Notes: a model not told the origin generated them from the letters alone. Positions 35,957 through 46,990 are shown, counted from the first letter of the stretch. The stretch is DNA of 64,000 bases from Myotis daubentonii (GCF_963259705.1 NC_081846.1:59449722-59513721); one strand, 5' to 3'. Numbers and translations: made by a program.

Positions 35957-36951
35957 CTAGAGGCCCGGTGCACAAAAATTTGTGCACTCACGGGGGAGGG
36001 AGGGAGTCCCTCAGCCTGGCCTATGCCCTTTCGCAGTCTGGGACCCCTCGGGAGATAACGACCTGCTGGCTTAGGCCTGCTCCTGGGTGGCAGAGGGCAG
36101 GCCCAATCCCTAGGTGCAGCCCCTGGTCAGGCTCAGAGCAGGGCCGATTGGGGAGTTGGGGCGCCGCCCCCTGTCATGCACAGAGCAGGGTGGATCAGGA
36201 GGTTGCGATGCCACCCTTAGTCACGCTCAGGGGAGGGCCGATTGGGGGGTTGGGCCACCGCCCCCTATCACACTCAAGCAGAGACAAGCAGGGGGTTCAG
36301 GGGCTGCCCCCTGTCACTCACAGAGCAGGGCCCATCAGGGGGTTTGGGGCTCCATACCCTGTCACGCACAGAGCAGGGTCGATCAGGGGGTTGGGGAGCT
36401 CCCCCCGTCACTCACAGAGTAGGGCGGATCAGGGGGGGTTGGGGTGCCGCACCCTGTCACACTTGGGCAGGGCTGATGGGGAGGTTATGGCTCTACCCCA
36501 TCACACACAGAGCAGGGCCCGTGGGGGGGCGGGTGTTGGGGCACCACCCTCTATCACCCACAGAGCAGGGCTGATCAGGGGGTTGGGGCGCCACCACTGT
36601 CACACTCAGGGCAGGGCCAATGGGGAGGTTATGACTCTACCCCGTCAGACACAGAGCAGGGCCGATCAGGGGGTTGGGGCGCCGCACCCTGTCACACACA
36701 GAGCCACAGGGCGATCAGAAGGTTGGGGAGCTCCCCCCGTCATGAACAGAGTAGGGCAGATAGGGAGGTTGTGGCCCTGCCCCCTGTCACACACAGAGCC
36801 ACAGGGCGACCAGGGGGTTTGGGCGCTGCCCCCTGTCATGCTGATCCCAGTGCCGGGAGACCTTGCGGCTCCACTGATCCCCATGCTGGGAGGCCTCGCT
36901 GCTCCGCTGATCCTGGTGCTGGGAGGCATATTACCCTTTTACTATATAGGA
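35957..36951 (-). mobile_element. Nonautonomous Helitron, copy 5 (middle of tandem), with minisatellite
   Basis: Minus strand: TCCTATATAGTAAAAGGG start at 36951, 3' hairpin GTGCACAAATTTTTGTGCAC and CTAG at 35957. Most of it is a 47-bp minisatellite, expanding the element to about 1 kb. A 328-codon plus-strand frame (35968-36954) and a 102-111-codon set run through the repeat; they are antisense to the element and low in complexity, so I do not call a gene. Confidence 0.92.
36120..36840. repeat. 47-bp minisatellite in Helitron copy 5
   Basis: About 15 units of roughly 46-48 bp built on CAGAGCAGGGCCGATCAGGG then GGTTGGGGCGCCGCCCCCTG and TCACACA. Units differ by scattered substitutions and small indels. 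Confidence 0.9.
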
Positions 36952-37586
36952 TAGAGGCCTGGTGCACGGGTGGGGGCTGGCTGGTTTGCCCTGAAGGGTG
37001 TCCTGGATCAGGGTGGGGGTCCCGCTTGGGTGCCTGGCCAGCATGGGTGAGGGGTTGATAGCTGTTTGAAGCTTGTCACACCCCCTTCAGGGTGGGGGTC
37101 CCCACTGGGGTGCCTGGCCAGTCTGGGTGAGGGGCTGAGGGCTGTTTTCAGGCTGGCGGGTGACTGAAGCTCCCAACTGCTCCTTTTTTTTCTTCTTTTT
37201 TTTCTTCTGGGCTAGCTTTAGCCCTGAGGCTTGGCTCCACCTCTGAGGCCTCGGCTGCTGAAAGCAGGTATCTGGTTTCTATAATTGAAACACTGTTTCA
37301 ACTCCAGCTCTGACATCCTGGCTGGCTGAAAGCAGGTTTCTGGAGTTTGTTTAAATTCTATATTTGTAATAATGTTTCAAACTGCAAGCTCAGAGGCCGG
37401 CAGCGGCAGGGGGGGAACGTTGGATTCCTCCGTCACTGAAGCAAGCAAGCCTCCTGTTCGCTTCAAGCTGCCTGGCTGCCGACCGCTATCTTGCCTGGCA
37501 GTTAATTTGCATATCGCCCTGATTAGCCAATGGGGAGGGTAGCGGAGGTATGGCTAATTACCATGTTTCTCTTTTATTAGATAGGA
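36952..37586 (-). mobile_element. Nonautonomous Helitron, copy 6 (last of three in tandem)
   Basis: Minus strand: starts TCCTATCTAATAAAAGAG at 37586, next to host T (37587), and ends ...CCAGGCCTCTA at 36952, one base short of CTAG, directly joined to the TCC of copy 5. Interior blocks (CACCCCAGTGGGGACCCCCA in the minus sense) are shared with copy 9. No coding capacity. Confidence 0.9.
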
Positions 37587-38115
37587 TAACGACCTAAATA
37601 TGGTTTTGAAAAATTATGAAATGAATGAGTATTACTCAAAAAATAAAAATGTAACTGAAAGTTATTGTGAATCTCCAAGCTAGTCAACCTAGAATAAATC
37701 TAGGCTATTTTATTTTCCTTATGGAGATAAAAACAAAGTAAGTAGAAAGGCTCCATTTTTTTTTTTTCCGGAGGAAACTGACAATAAATATTTCCAAGTG
37801 GAACAGAAGTGCTTGCCCAGACTGTTGGGATAAATGAGCATTACGTAAACAAGTTTACTGAAATATTTCTCCTTTTTTATAGCTTAGAAATGCAGGCTTT
37901 AAAGGGTAGGTAGGATCTTTCTTTTTCAAGATGCAAGACATTCATGTACTTAAATCTTAAATGTAGTGGGGGTTTCTTTGTGATCCTTGTTGTCTGGATG
38001 TTGGTCATCCAAGCTTGCTAGTGACTTTGTCTTATTATTGTAGGCTCAGGAATATTCAGATCTGTGTGATCTCTGGTGCTTTTTCTTGTGCATTAGAGTT
38101 GTAATATGCCCACTT
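37587..38115. other. Unique intergenic DNA
   Basis: No gene or confident repeat. Confidence 0.5.
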
Positions 38116-38119
38116 GGGG

Positions 38120-38290
38120 CAGATTTGGAGATTGAGTCTACCACTTTTCAGCTCTGTTACTTTGGACAAGTTTCTTAACTTTGCTGAGCTTCAGGTTTTC
38201 ACCATGACATGGGTTAATGCTACCACTTTAGGAGGATTGATGCAAAGATGACAGAGAATGCGTGTAAAGCATCTAATGCAATGTCAGGTT
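38120..38290 (+). repeat. MIR SINE
   Basis: Matches MIR order: TTTCAGCTCTGTTACTTTGG, ACAAGTTTCTTAACTTTGCTGAGCTTCAG, then TTAATGCTACC and GTAAAGCATCTAATGCAATG. Confidence 0.75.
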
Positions 38291-38484
38291 CACATAAAAA
38301 CTGACACAAAACTAAGGAAAACTAGCATATTTATTATTGGGGAAGAGAAAATTAGAAAATCATCATCATGTTTGGGAGGTATGAATGTGATTCATTGGTT
38401 GGTTGTTTGTTCAAACCTGAGAAATACTGGATTCAGCTGTATTGAGATCTTCTAAACTCTTGACTCCAAATATTCTTGTCTTCA

Positions 38485-38680
38485 TTCACTTGTAGTCATT
38501 CATTCAACAAGCCCCTGTTAAGTGCCCACTGTGGTTCAAGTAGTACTTTAAATACTAAGTATTCAAAGATGACTGACTAGAAAAGAGGTTAGTCCACCTC
38601 TCCATGTGATCCCTCCCATTCCAATGGGAGAGACAGATTCATAAACAAGGATATATTAAGTGCTTTTGTGGCGGCCCAGA
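38485..38680 (+). repeat. L2 LINE 3' end fragment
   Basis: GTCATTCATTCAACAAGCCC, CTGTTAAGTGCCCACTGTGG, AGTATTCAAAGATGA and a GGGAGAGACAGA-ATAAACAAGG tail follow the L2 3' end. Confidence 0.65.
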
Positions 38681-39369
38681 CAAAGTACTATGAAAAACTA
38701 AGTAGCAAGCATTGAAATCCTCTTAGAAAAGTCAGTGAAATTTCTAAGCAGAGGTGAAACTTGAGTTGAATTTTTAGAGATAAGAAGCTGTTTGCCAGGC
38801 AGATAATGTGAAGAATATTCCTGGAAAACACCAGAATATGCCTAAGGAGGAAGTTGAGGAAGATCTTAGCAGGTGAGGGGGAGCACACATGGCTGAGTAT
38901 AATTGCTATCGCATGGTGGGAGTAGTAGAAAATGAATTTTTAAAAGTAGGTAGAGATGCTTATACTATTCCATGGAAACAAAGGTGACCCTGGAAGATAT
39001 TAAGCAAGAATTAGATACCAGACTTGCATTATACAAAGATCTATTGGTGTCAGTTTTGAGCATGTAATTGATTGTTGGGAGGTAGATGTAAAAAGACCAA
39101 ACAGAAGTCACAAAAATCTATTCTTGATAATTTAGTATTGCAATGACTGTTAATCCAATCCAATGAACTTTTGCATATTAACACTATATAACTGCCTGAA
39201 ATAATGAAAGTGGTAACTGTTGCTTCAAACAATTTTTATGTCACCCTTCCCTAAATTCTTTGTTTTATGTAGCAAAAAAAACCTATACAGTGATATGAAG
39301 AATCAAATATATAGCTGTAATTTTATGTCTAAGTTTTTTCTTCTGCAAACTTATTTTGCTATTTGTGTA
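38681..39369. other. Unique intergenic DNA
   Basis: No gene or confident repeat; only short frames. Confidence 0.5.
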
Positions 39370-39640
39370 ATTATATTATGCAAATGTGCACAATATAAAA
39401 GCATTTTAAAATAATAAAACAACTATCCAAGTACACAACACCTACTTTAAGAAATAAAGTTTACCAACACTTTTTAAAGCCACTTGTGTGCCTTCCCTGT
39501 CACATTCTCCCTCAGGCCTGTTATCTCCATTATCTGGGATTTTGCACACTTCTTCCTTTATTTTTCATAAGAACTTTGTAGATTTTTCATTCCTTTGTAA
39601 TTTTTTCCCCCTCTGCCCCCATGCCAACCTAAGACAAGAT
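39370..39640 (+). repeat. L1M LINE 3' untranslated fragment
   Basis: Order of CAACTATCCAAGTACACAAC, TTTAAGAAATAAAGTTTACC, CACTTGTGTGCCTTCCCTG and GGGATTTTGCACACTTC follows an L1M 3' region. Diverged; borders approximate. Confidence 0.55.
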
Positions 39641-40335
39641 TAAGAGTTGTAGTGTCTACCCTAGGTCTGATTGACATACATGAGATTATTCCCCAGTTGG
39701 TATTATATAGCACAGAGTTGGTGAGGTGAAAGCATATTTTATGTTAGAACAGACTCAAAAAAAAACTTGGAGCACTGGATTGCACATATGTTATCTTTGA
39801 ACTGCTGCCAAATCATAAAAGAATGTAAAGAGATATGAAAACTATTATGCCAAGTGAAATATTGTCATTAAGATTATACATTTTTTGGTGTCAGTCATTT
39901 ATATATTTTTTGAAATAATTTTGACTATCTGAAATACTGCTCCAAGGTTCCAAATACACTTTCTAGGTCAATAGTAACTATTTTCTAGGTCTTCTTTGAG
40001 TAGGACATTTTATATAAAGCAGTTCTGTTAAATAGTGCCCAGCACAAAGTATTCAAGAAATGTTGGCTCACAGTGTTGTTGCTGTTATTATTGTTGCCAC
40101 CTTTACTCCTTTAGTGATATTCTAGTATTCTATTGCAAAAAAAATGCAGTGATGGGAGATGTCACTGTATAATATTGGGAAACCTTGCTTCATTAATGTA
40201 TAACACCTTACAGTATTGTGATATTTTGCCTATTGGTAGGATTTCAGTGACCCTCGAATTAAATTTTTGTGCAACCTTTCTCTCTTTCCATTTCAATCAA
40301 TGTAACCATCCCTATTAGAGAATACTTTTCATAGT
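39641..40335. other. Intergenic DNA
   Basis: No gene seen. Confidence 0.45.
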
Positions 40336-40339
40336 ATTT

Positions 40340-40740
40340 AAGTTATGAAAGCAGCAGTGGTAGACATTACTACTGCTCATCAATATCTCTATTCTTTCTG
40401 AGCCCACTGAGTCAGGCCTACCATGTCTCTAGGTAGGGTCTCATAACTGATTCTGGCCTTGAAATGTGTCCTTTTTGGTGGAGGCAATGAAAAGCTTCTG
40501 CATGATTCTCCAATCTTCATTTTTTCAGTAGTAATCATAGAAAGTGTATATTGAGAGGGTGGATCAGCAAGATTGAACACCTTAGGCTGTTATGTTGCCA
40601 CAATGAGGACAGCTGCCCAGGAGGGTAACCTGACCTATAGTACATTTTGCATGAACTAGAAATAAATTATGTATTAAGCCACTGAGATTATGAGGTTGTT
40701 TGTTACCTAGTCTGCCTTGACTAATACAAAGTACTACTTT
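40340..40740 (+). repeat. MLT1-type (ERVL-MaLR) LTR, diverged
   Basis: The right end, ATTAAGCCACTGAGATTATGAGGTTGTTTGTTACCTAG... then CTAATACA, is the characteristic MLT/MST LTR 3' part. The left end is blurred. This is an ancient mammalian retrotransposon LTR without coding sequence. Confidence 0.6.
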
Positions 40741-42177
40741 ATTTTTCATGCACAACTAAGACTGGCATTCTTGTCTTGAAGAAAAAGAGCACATTACTCA
40801 TTTTAAAGGACTATCACTGTGCTTGTACTAAAAGGATGAAAACATGGGAGATAAATATTTATTGCTGTTGGCGTTTACTTGCTTTTATTCAGTATTCTGA
40901 TAGCTGTTTCTAGATATTTAAATACATATACATAAACAAACATATTAATCTCTAATTCTTTTGACATCACAAGTGAAGTAATCTAGATGATGATGATGAT
41001 ATGGCTATGATTTATGAAAATAGTACCTTATTTGGTATCTAACAGCAAACTAAACCAGATTAGTTTGTGGATGGTAAGTTATTGTGGGTAGAAAACTCTT
41101 TTGTTTAGAATTGAACAAACCACAATAAATATTGATTGGACAGAGTTTGTGTTAGGTAGCCTAAACTAAGCTATGCTGCAGAAACAGTCTCAAAACAAGT
41201 GACTAACAACAAATTTACTACTCATTTGTATATATTCACTCTAAGCTGAGCGTGGCTATGTTCTGAATCATTTTCATTATGGAATCTAGGCTGAAGGAGC
41301 AGTTGATATCTGGAACATGCTGGTCCTGTGGAAGGAAGGAAAGAGACTATTAGAATCACATGATCACCTCTCTTAGAAGTGTCACACATATCCTTCCTCA
41401 CATTCCACTGGATAAAGCAAGTTATGTGGCCAAATATGATTCATTGGGGTAGGGTAGATAAGTCTCTCACAAAAAAGGGCAATGAGTATTTTGTACAGTA
41501 ATGCAATCTAGCCCATGGTTAAGCAGAAGTTTGTAAAGCTAGGGATAGGATCAGAAAGGCAAGCCTTTTGGCATTACCAAGAGCACATAGTCAGTGTCAG
41601 CAATGATTTTAGATAATTGGATGGTTGAGAACAATGAAGAATATAATAGAGGAGTCTGTTTGAAAGCCTGATCTCAATCCCACACTGACATCAGAAAATA
41701 GGAAGCCCATGAGAGTAGGACTGGGAAAAAAAGGCACCAGATAAATATTTACAAGATTAAGACCAAAAACTGGAGGTGCATTTTCAGCTTTGAATCAAAA
41801 CTTAAAAAAAAACCCACGTACTCCTGAAACCTATATAATTTTATTAACCAATATCATCACAGTAAATTCAATTTAAAAGTGTTAAAAATATAAATAGAAA
41901 TTTAAAAAAAACCTTTATATTAGATATAATTTCAAATATAGTCATAAATAGAATAACAATGAACCCATTATATACCTATTATTCATATTCAACAATTACT
42001 AAAGTATGACCAATTTTATTTTACTGCTCTCATTCACAAATTCCTGGTCAGATTACTTTGGATCAGTTACTAAAAAACATTGCCAACAGATTGGGGTAAA
42101 CTGTATTTTCAGAAAAGTCCACAATATATTCTGTTCTACAACTCAGTGAAGAGAAAGTGGTGAAGTGACTGAAGAAA
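40741..42177. other. Intergenic DNA with small L1 pieces
   Basis: No gene. About 41820-41885 (ATATAATTTTATTAACCAAT then ATCACAGTAAATTCAA) looks like the 3' tip of a bat L1. About 41930-42070 looks like an L1M 3' untranslated segment. A (GAT)n of five units lies at about 40985-41001. Confidence 0.4.
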
Positions 42178-44668
42178 TTTTTTTTAATGCATCTCATTTA
42201 TTTAGATGTTTAAGCTCTTGCACTAAATTTTTACAAGCTGGTGAACACTGACAAATTATTTCTCCCACAGAACTATAACCACACATTCCCAAACAGTATA
42301 AATATATGGTTGAACTAACATCAATACATATCACCATTTTATCAATTACATAATAAAACAAATAAAACTTGAAATTATCAAGTATCCAAATATTAAGTTA
42401 CACAGCTCAAAAGGCATATAAAATATTAGATGTCTGCTCAATTCATTAGCAGAAACCCACTTCTTTTTTTTGCAAAGAGGGTGGGAAGGAAAAAAAAATC
42501 ACACTTCAAACAAAAGTAAGTTGGTAAACTTCAGAATGTATGAAAAAAATACAAGAATTCAGAATTTTTATGATTAAGAATCGTTTTAGCTACAATAAAG
42601 CATGTCTACCTTTAAAAGAATATTTACCAAAGAGCATATTCTACATGTTCCACACAAGACAAAGGCAACATTTTACTAAAAAATACTCAATAGCCCTCTC
42701 TCATTCTTTTCTCAGGCCCTCCCTATAGTTTGCACATTAAGTGCAAATGTTAAAATTAACTGTAAGGCTTTTTGTCTGGAGACATTGAAGACATGTGCTT
42801 CTATACAATGCAGATTTTCAAAATGGAGGCTTTCCATAATAGCACAAAATGAGATTTATAGAAAGACATTAAATAATAACAAAGACTTTGTATAAAAATC
42901 AACAAGTTGAGCAAACCTGATGTATACTTGTATGAATGTGGGAGATGTAAACATAAAGTGAGCAGCCAAATAACCATATAGGCCCTACTTTCTATGTTTT
43001 AAATGACTGAAGGGATAAACCACATAAGGTCCAGAGTGTTCATAGTTCCTGGGATTTTAGTTCTGTATGAAACTAAAATCTACAAGTATTGTGCTGGGTA
43101 TTTTGGCACCTAATCTTTCTAAATCTTTTACATATCGGTGAGATTCTGACATGGGAATAGATTTAAAGACATAACTCAATACTGCATGATTTCAGGAAAA
43201 GTGAATTGGTACAAATGATAAGCAGGTTTTAAATGCTGAACAGTAAGAATCTTTTGCCAAGTGTCAAAATAGGTTGGTCATAACCCAAACATAGAGGTTG
43301 CAATTCCGTCAAGCTTGTGGCCTGGTAAAACTGATTTTCCACCCTCTTTTGGAAGCTTCATTAGACTTATTCACCAAGCCAACATGTCGGCTAATACATA
43401 TGACAAATTAGGCCCCATCTCAAGTTCCGCTTTCAAGGCAATGGCATCAGTCACCCGTTTTATTGAATGCAACAGTTGTTTCTTTGACCACTGGACTCTT
43501 TGAAGCGCAGCCGCATTTTAGGACGATACTTCTCCAAATACAGAAGTTGCTTGCTGTTAAACGCTCCACGCCGCTTTTGTCTTATGAACTGTACTGCATC
43601 TTCATATTTCATCCCACCTTCTATTAATTCTAGGGCACCAAGCACCGGAGCTCTTCCAAGGCCTGCAACACAATGTACAGTAATAAAACAACCAGGTTCT
43701 TCACGAAACTTAATTTTTACAAGACTTAACCAATCATCAACAATCTGGTTGGACCGTGGTGCACCATCATCGAAAGGCCAATCAAGAACTTGTATGCCTT
43801 CTTTCTCCACCAGAGTAGTGTCATAAGTTGCTTCACATACTCTTACTGTTGTGGTAATGCCATACTTCTTAAGTCCCTCTATGAATTTGTTTAAGGTCAC
43901 ATTGGTCGGAATGTGTGTAATAAGAAATCTCATGTTCTTGTATGTGACTTCCACAGGAGCTGGGCGGTTCATTTGAGCCATGGTAATTTAGTTAAAAAAC
44001 ACTCAATAAAGGTAGGAAAGAATTTAAAAATTGAATACAGAAATGATGCAAAGAAACTGAGTCTACTTCAATATACTCCACTTGAAATTCTCAGTGCTTT
44101 GAGTGAAGTTGGGAGTAATGGGAAATGACATGAACCTCCTTACAAGAAGCAGCAATTCTTCAATCCAGTAATACTGAGGCAATAGAAAGGAAGCGCACTG
44201 AGGTTTACCCCATCCAGGTCAGAACTCTTGTAAAATGCTCTGCAGTTTTCAATTCAACACGTCTGTGTCCAGGTTAACCACTCATATGGGGGCTTCTTGG
44301 TGGAGTAGTAATGAATTTCTACAGTTCACTTGTCTGCATAGCGGTTGTGCTGTGCCTGGCAATAATCTCCACCGCCCTTCAGAAACTCCATAAATGTGTG
44401 ACCAAGAACGCCACAGAACTGAGGAATATGTTTACTCATTGAAGATTGTGGCCTAATCATACAGCTGGTCCCGAGGCGGTGGCGACCCAGACAGTGGCGG
44501 TGGAGACGGCTGCAGGGCAGGGGGAGGCAGTGGTCACGGCGGGGCAGCAGAGGCAGTGCTGACGGCAGCGGGGGCACCAGGCTACCATGCAGTGAACCGC
44601 TCGGGAGAGTGCGCTGCTGAGCCGGTCCGCAGTCCATGGGGCCAATATGCTCTCTCTCTATCTCTTTC
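42178..44668 (-). pseudogene. PTP4A1: PTP4A1 (PRL-1) processed retrocopy with both UTRs
   Basis: An intronless minus-strand copy of PTP4A1 mRNA, about 2.5 kb. Order on the minus strand: GC-rich 5' UTR (from about 44668), a second 5' UTR part (44450-43982), the coding frame (43981-43460), a 1.3-kb 3' UTR, AATAAA at 42202-42197, and a run of eight As ending at 42178. A tail with a signal 12 nt upstream and no introns shows L1-mediated retroposition. A clean target duplication could not be resolved; the 5' border, next to an MLT1 LTR, is approximate. The copy has no recognisable promoter of its own beyond the retroposed 5' UTR. The source gene is elsewhere. Confidence 0.93.
43460..43981 (-). CDS. 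PTP4A1: Intact 173-codon PTP4A1-like phosphatase frame in the retrocopy
   Basis: PTP4A1 is a small dual-specificity, prenylated tyrosine phosphatase of the plasma membrane and endosomes that promotes growth and binds CNNM magnesium transporters. This frame has the normal length (173 aa) and no stop or frameshift. Retained features: the general-acid loop WPFDDGAP (Asp at about 72), the P-loop HCVAGLGRA (Cys about 104, Arg about 110), Cys49 in VCEAT (partner of the regulatory disulfide), the basic [10 protein letters not shown] stretch and the CCIQ prenylation box. Compared with the human protein as I recall it, about 15 residues differ, including A-to-T just before the P-loop, P-to-R after the acid loop and V-to-G and A-to-E just after the P-loop. 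The parent is extremely conserved, so this many changes suggests relaxed constraint. It is either a recent, still-open pseudogene or, less likely, an expressed retrogene. Confidence 0.7.
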   Translation of the reverse strand: MAQMNRPAPVEVTYKNMRFLITHIPTNVTLNKFIEGLKKYGITTTVRVCEATYDTTLVEKEGIQVLDWPFDDGAPRSNQIVDDWLSLVKIKFREEPGCFITVHCVAGLGRAPVLGALELIEGGMKYEDAVQFIRQKRRGAFNSKQLLYLEKYRPKMRLRFKESSGQRNNCCIQ

Positions 44669-44990
44669 AAGAATCATACCTTAAGGGCTCTGAGCTGGCA
44701 CATAAATCTGTCTCCCCTGAAATCATAAAGCTGGAAAGACCATGTGGAGATAGAGAGATATGTCCAAATTGTCCCAGTTTTTCCATTTCTCAGCTGTTTC
44801 AGTCTTTTTAGCCAAGCACCACCTTGTAAATTTGTGAGCCTTTGAATAATTCTAGACCCCAGGCTTTGAGCTCCCTTAACAGACACTAAGTGAAATAAAG
44901 TAAGTAGCCCCAACCAAAAATACATGTTTTGTTGTTTCAAGCCACAAAGTTTTGAAGTGGTTTGTTAGACAGTAATTGATAAAAACATCA
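44669..44990 (+). repeat. MLT1 (ERVL-MaLR) LTR
   Basis: Matches MLT1 on the plus strand: GACCATGTGGAGA, TTAGCCAAGCACC, and the diagnostic right end TTGTTTCAAGCCACAAAGTT then GTGGTTTGTTAGACAGTAAT. Noncoding. Confidence 0.78.
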
Positions 44991-44999
44991 AGGAAGTTA

Positions 45000-45149
45000 T
45001 TCCACTTTACTTCAGCAGGTATTTTTAAAATTTCTACTTTGTTCTAGGCATTGTAGAAGGTTATAGAGATTCAAAAGTAAACAAGATATGATTCATGCCA
45101 TCCAGTAACTTATAGTTTAGCAGTATTTTATATATGGTTATATATAAAA
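45000..45149 (+). repeat. L2 LINE 3' end fragment
   Basis: CAGGTATTTTT...TTCTAGGCATTGTAGAAGG, TTCAAAAGTAAACAAGATA and CCATCCAGTAACTTATAGTTTAG follow the L2/MIR-type 3' end. Confidence 0.55.
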
Positions 45150-45415
45150 CTAGAGGCCCAGTGCACCAAATTGCATGAGACCCAGACCCGCAACACTGGC
45201 GAGACTCCAGACCTGCCCTGCAGGAGCTGCGGGCCCCACCTCTGCTGTGCCAGCCCTGCCAGCCCTGCCAGCCCTTGAGCCCCACGCAAGCCCTGCCTTG
45301 CCACGTGAGCTGCAAGTCCCGGCCTGCGAGAGATGCTCCATGCACCTCCTGGTGACTGGTTGTTTGGTCATTCTGCCATTATGGCGTGATGACCAAAGGC
45401 CTTTTATGGTATAGA
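45150..45415 (-). mobile_element. Nonautonomous Helitron, copy 7 (tandem with copy 8)
   Basis: Minus strand: TCTATACCATAAAAGG start at 45415; 3' end with CTAG at 45150-45153 next to host A. The 3' hairpin is decayed. Contains a short GCCAGCCCTGCC repeat. Directly joined to copy 8. Confidence 0.85.
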
Positions 45416-45667
45416 CTAGAGACCCGTTGCATGAAGAGATTCGTGCAATAGGCCTTCCCTTCCCCTGGCTGCCGGCACCGGTTTTCCTCCGGCACCCGGG
45501 ACCCAGGCCTTCGCTCCGGTCCGGAGCCTCCCATCTTTGCTTCACTGCTTCATGCCTATGTATGCAAATTAACTGCCATCTTTGTTGGGTTAATTTGCAT
45601 ACTCTCCTGATTGGCTGGTGAATGTAGCAGAGGGATAATTTACATGTTTGTCTATTATTAAGTAAGA
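45416..45667 (-). mobile_element. Nonautonomous Helitron, copy 8 (tandem with copy 7)
   Basis: Minus strand: TCTTACTTAATAATAGACAAAC start at 45667, host T after it; 3' CTAG at 45416-45419 touches the TC of copy 7. Carries the common ATGCAAATTAACTGCC block near its 5' end. Confidence 0.87.
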
Positions 45668-45754
45668 TAATATATAAGAGAATATATAATTTTAAGGGTT
45701 CTATGAAATAAAGCTGGTCTTAATAAAAAATATTCATCATTTATTATACATGTA

Positions 45755-45960
45755 TTATATTGCCAGACATTATACTAGATGTTTTACATTATTTCACTAA
45801 GCCTGAAATGAGTCCCATTAAGTAACCATTAGGAGCTGTAATCTTAAACTTGACCAAAATAAAATTCAGAGAAAATAAGTAAACTGCTTGAGGTGATCTG
45901 GTAAGTAAATGGCAAAGCTGGAGTTTCTATCCAGATGATGCCTGACAGTTGTGAATGCAT
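45755..45960 (+). repeat. MIR SINE
   Basis: TTGCCAGACATTATACTAGATG, TTTACATTATTTCACT, AAGTAAACTGCTTGAGGTGATC and GTAAGTAAATGGCAAAGCTGGAGTTT match the MIR order. Confidence 0.78.
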
Positions 45961-46099
45961 ATTGTTGTTTTTCTATAATAATCGACTCTTGCAAATTTTT
46001 TTGAAGAGTCAATTTCAGTTGAAGAAGGCAAGGTTTACTCATTTTCAAGTAAATTTTACCCCTGAACCTAAATAAAATTTAAAGTAGACTCTCTGTGGT

Positions 46100-46990
46100 C
46101 CACAGTGACTGTAAGGGTTGTTGGGATCCTCAGCAGTGCTTCAAGTTCCAGCAGCTAGGGACCAGGATAGGACAATGATGATGGGATGGGCTGCACACAC
46201 TCAGCTGTGGGGACAAGTGCTGGTGCCTGGATCATGGTAGGAGACAATTGCAGACATACATGTAGTAGTTGGGACCAGAATCAGCAGTGAGGGCCAGGGC
46301 CAACTGAGGCTACAGCTGTGTGGGCCCTGGCCTTTGGTGTGCACTCCTGTGGTTGCAGAGTCTCACCAACGGCACATGTACAGCAGTGGGAGCTGGTGAT
46401 GGGAATTTGGGTTGGCGGAATGCAGGTGCACAGCTGAGGGACTAGTTGCAAGCAAGCCCAGGAGTGCAGGTCAGTGACAAAAAACAGACCAGAGCTGGGC
46501 CCACCTACAACTGTGGGGCTCCTGGCTGTCCGAGTGCACTACTGTGACTGCAAGCTCTTACCATGGGTGCATGGCAGTGAGAGATGTCAGAGTCAGGAGC
46601 ATAGGTGGATGGAGGCTACTGCAGGTGAGCCCAAGAGTGCTGGCCAATGACAGAAGGTACAGTCATATCAGGGCCTACACACAGCTGGGCACACACAGTG
46701 TGGTGGAAGCTGGTGCCAGGCATCAGGCTGGCTGTGAGGTATACAGCTGGAGTGGCTAGTCCCAAGCACAGTGGTGTGTCTGGAGGGGTGGTTCTGCCTC
46801 AAGGATCTAGATTGGCTTCCTGTGCAGCCACAGAGATGTGGATTGGCTGCGGATCTCAGACTCAGGTGAGAGTAGAGGGAGAGAGCTGGGAGGGATTCAG
46901 GGATCTGGCATCTGTAAAGACAAAATACCTGTGGACACAACGTGATGAAATCAGTAGGGGCCATGGTAGCTGTGCTGACACCATTTTCTT
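46100..46990. repeat. Degenerate tandem repeat, period about 175-195 bp
   Basis: GC-rich block unlike its surroundings. Equivalent landmarks recur: GTGCACTCCTGTGGTTGCAG (46339) and GTGCACTACTGTGACTGCAA (46534); GCCCAGGAGTGCAGGTCAGT (about 46457) and GCCCAAGAGTGCTGGCCAAT (about 46629). Two clear units plus more diverged flanking ones. Origin unknown; it could be satellite-like or part of an unrecognised retroelement. Frames of 71-120 codons here have no family resemblance. Confidence 0.6.

Noticed and set aside
36120..36840. CRISPR-like array of regular repeats
   Set aside because: The 47-bp units are contiguous with no unique spacers, lie in a Helitron, and the genome is mammalian.
35968..36954. 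328-codon plus-strand open frame
   Set aside because: It is the antisense of a Helitron and consists of a minisatellite. No conserved protein features.
43500..43826. 108-codon plus-strand frame
   Set aside because: Antisense shadow of the PTP4A1 retrocopy frame.
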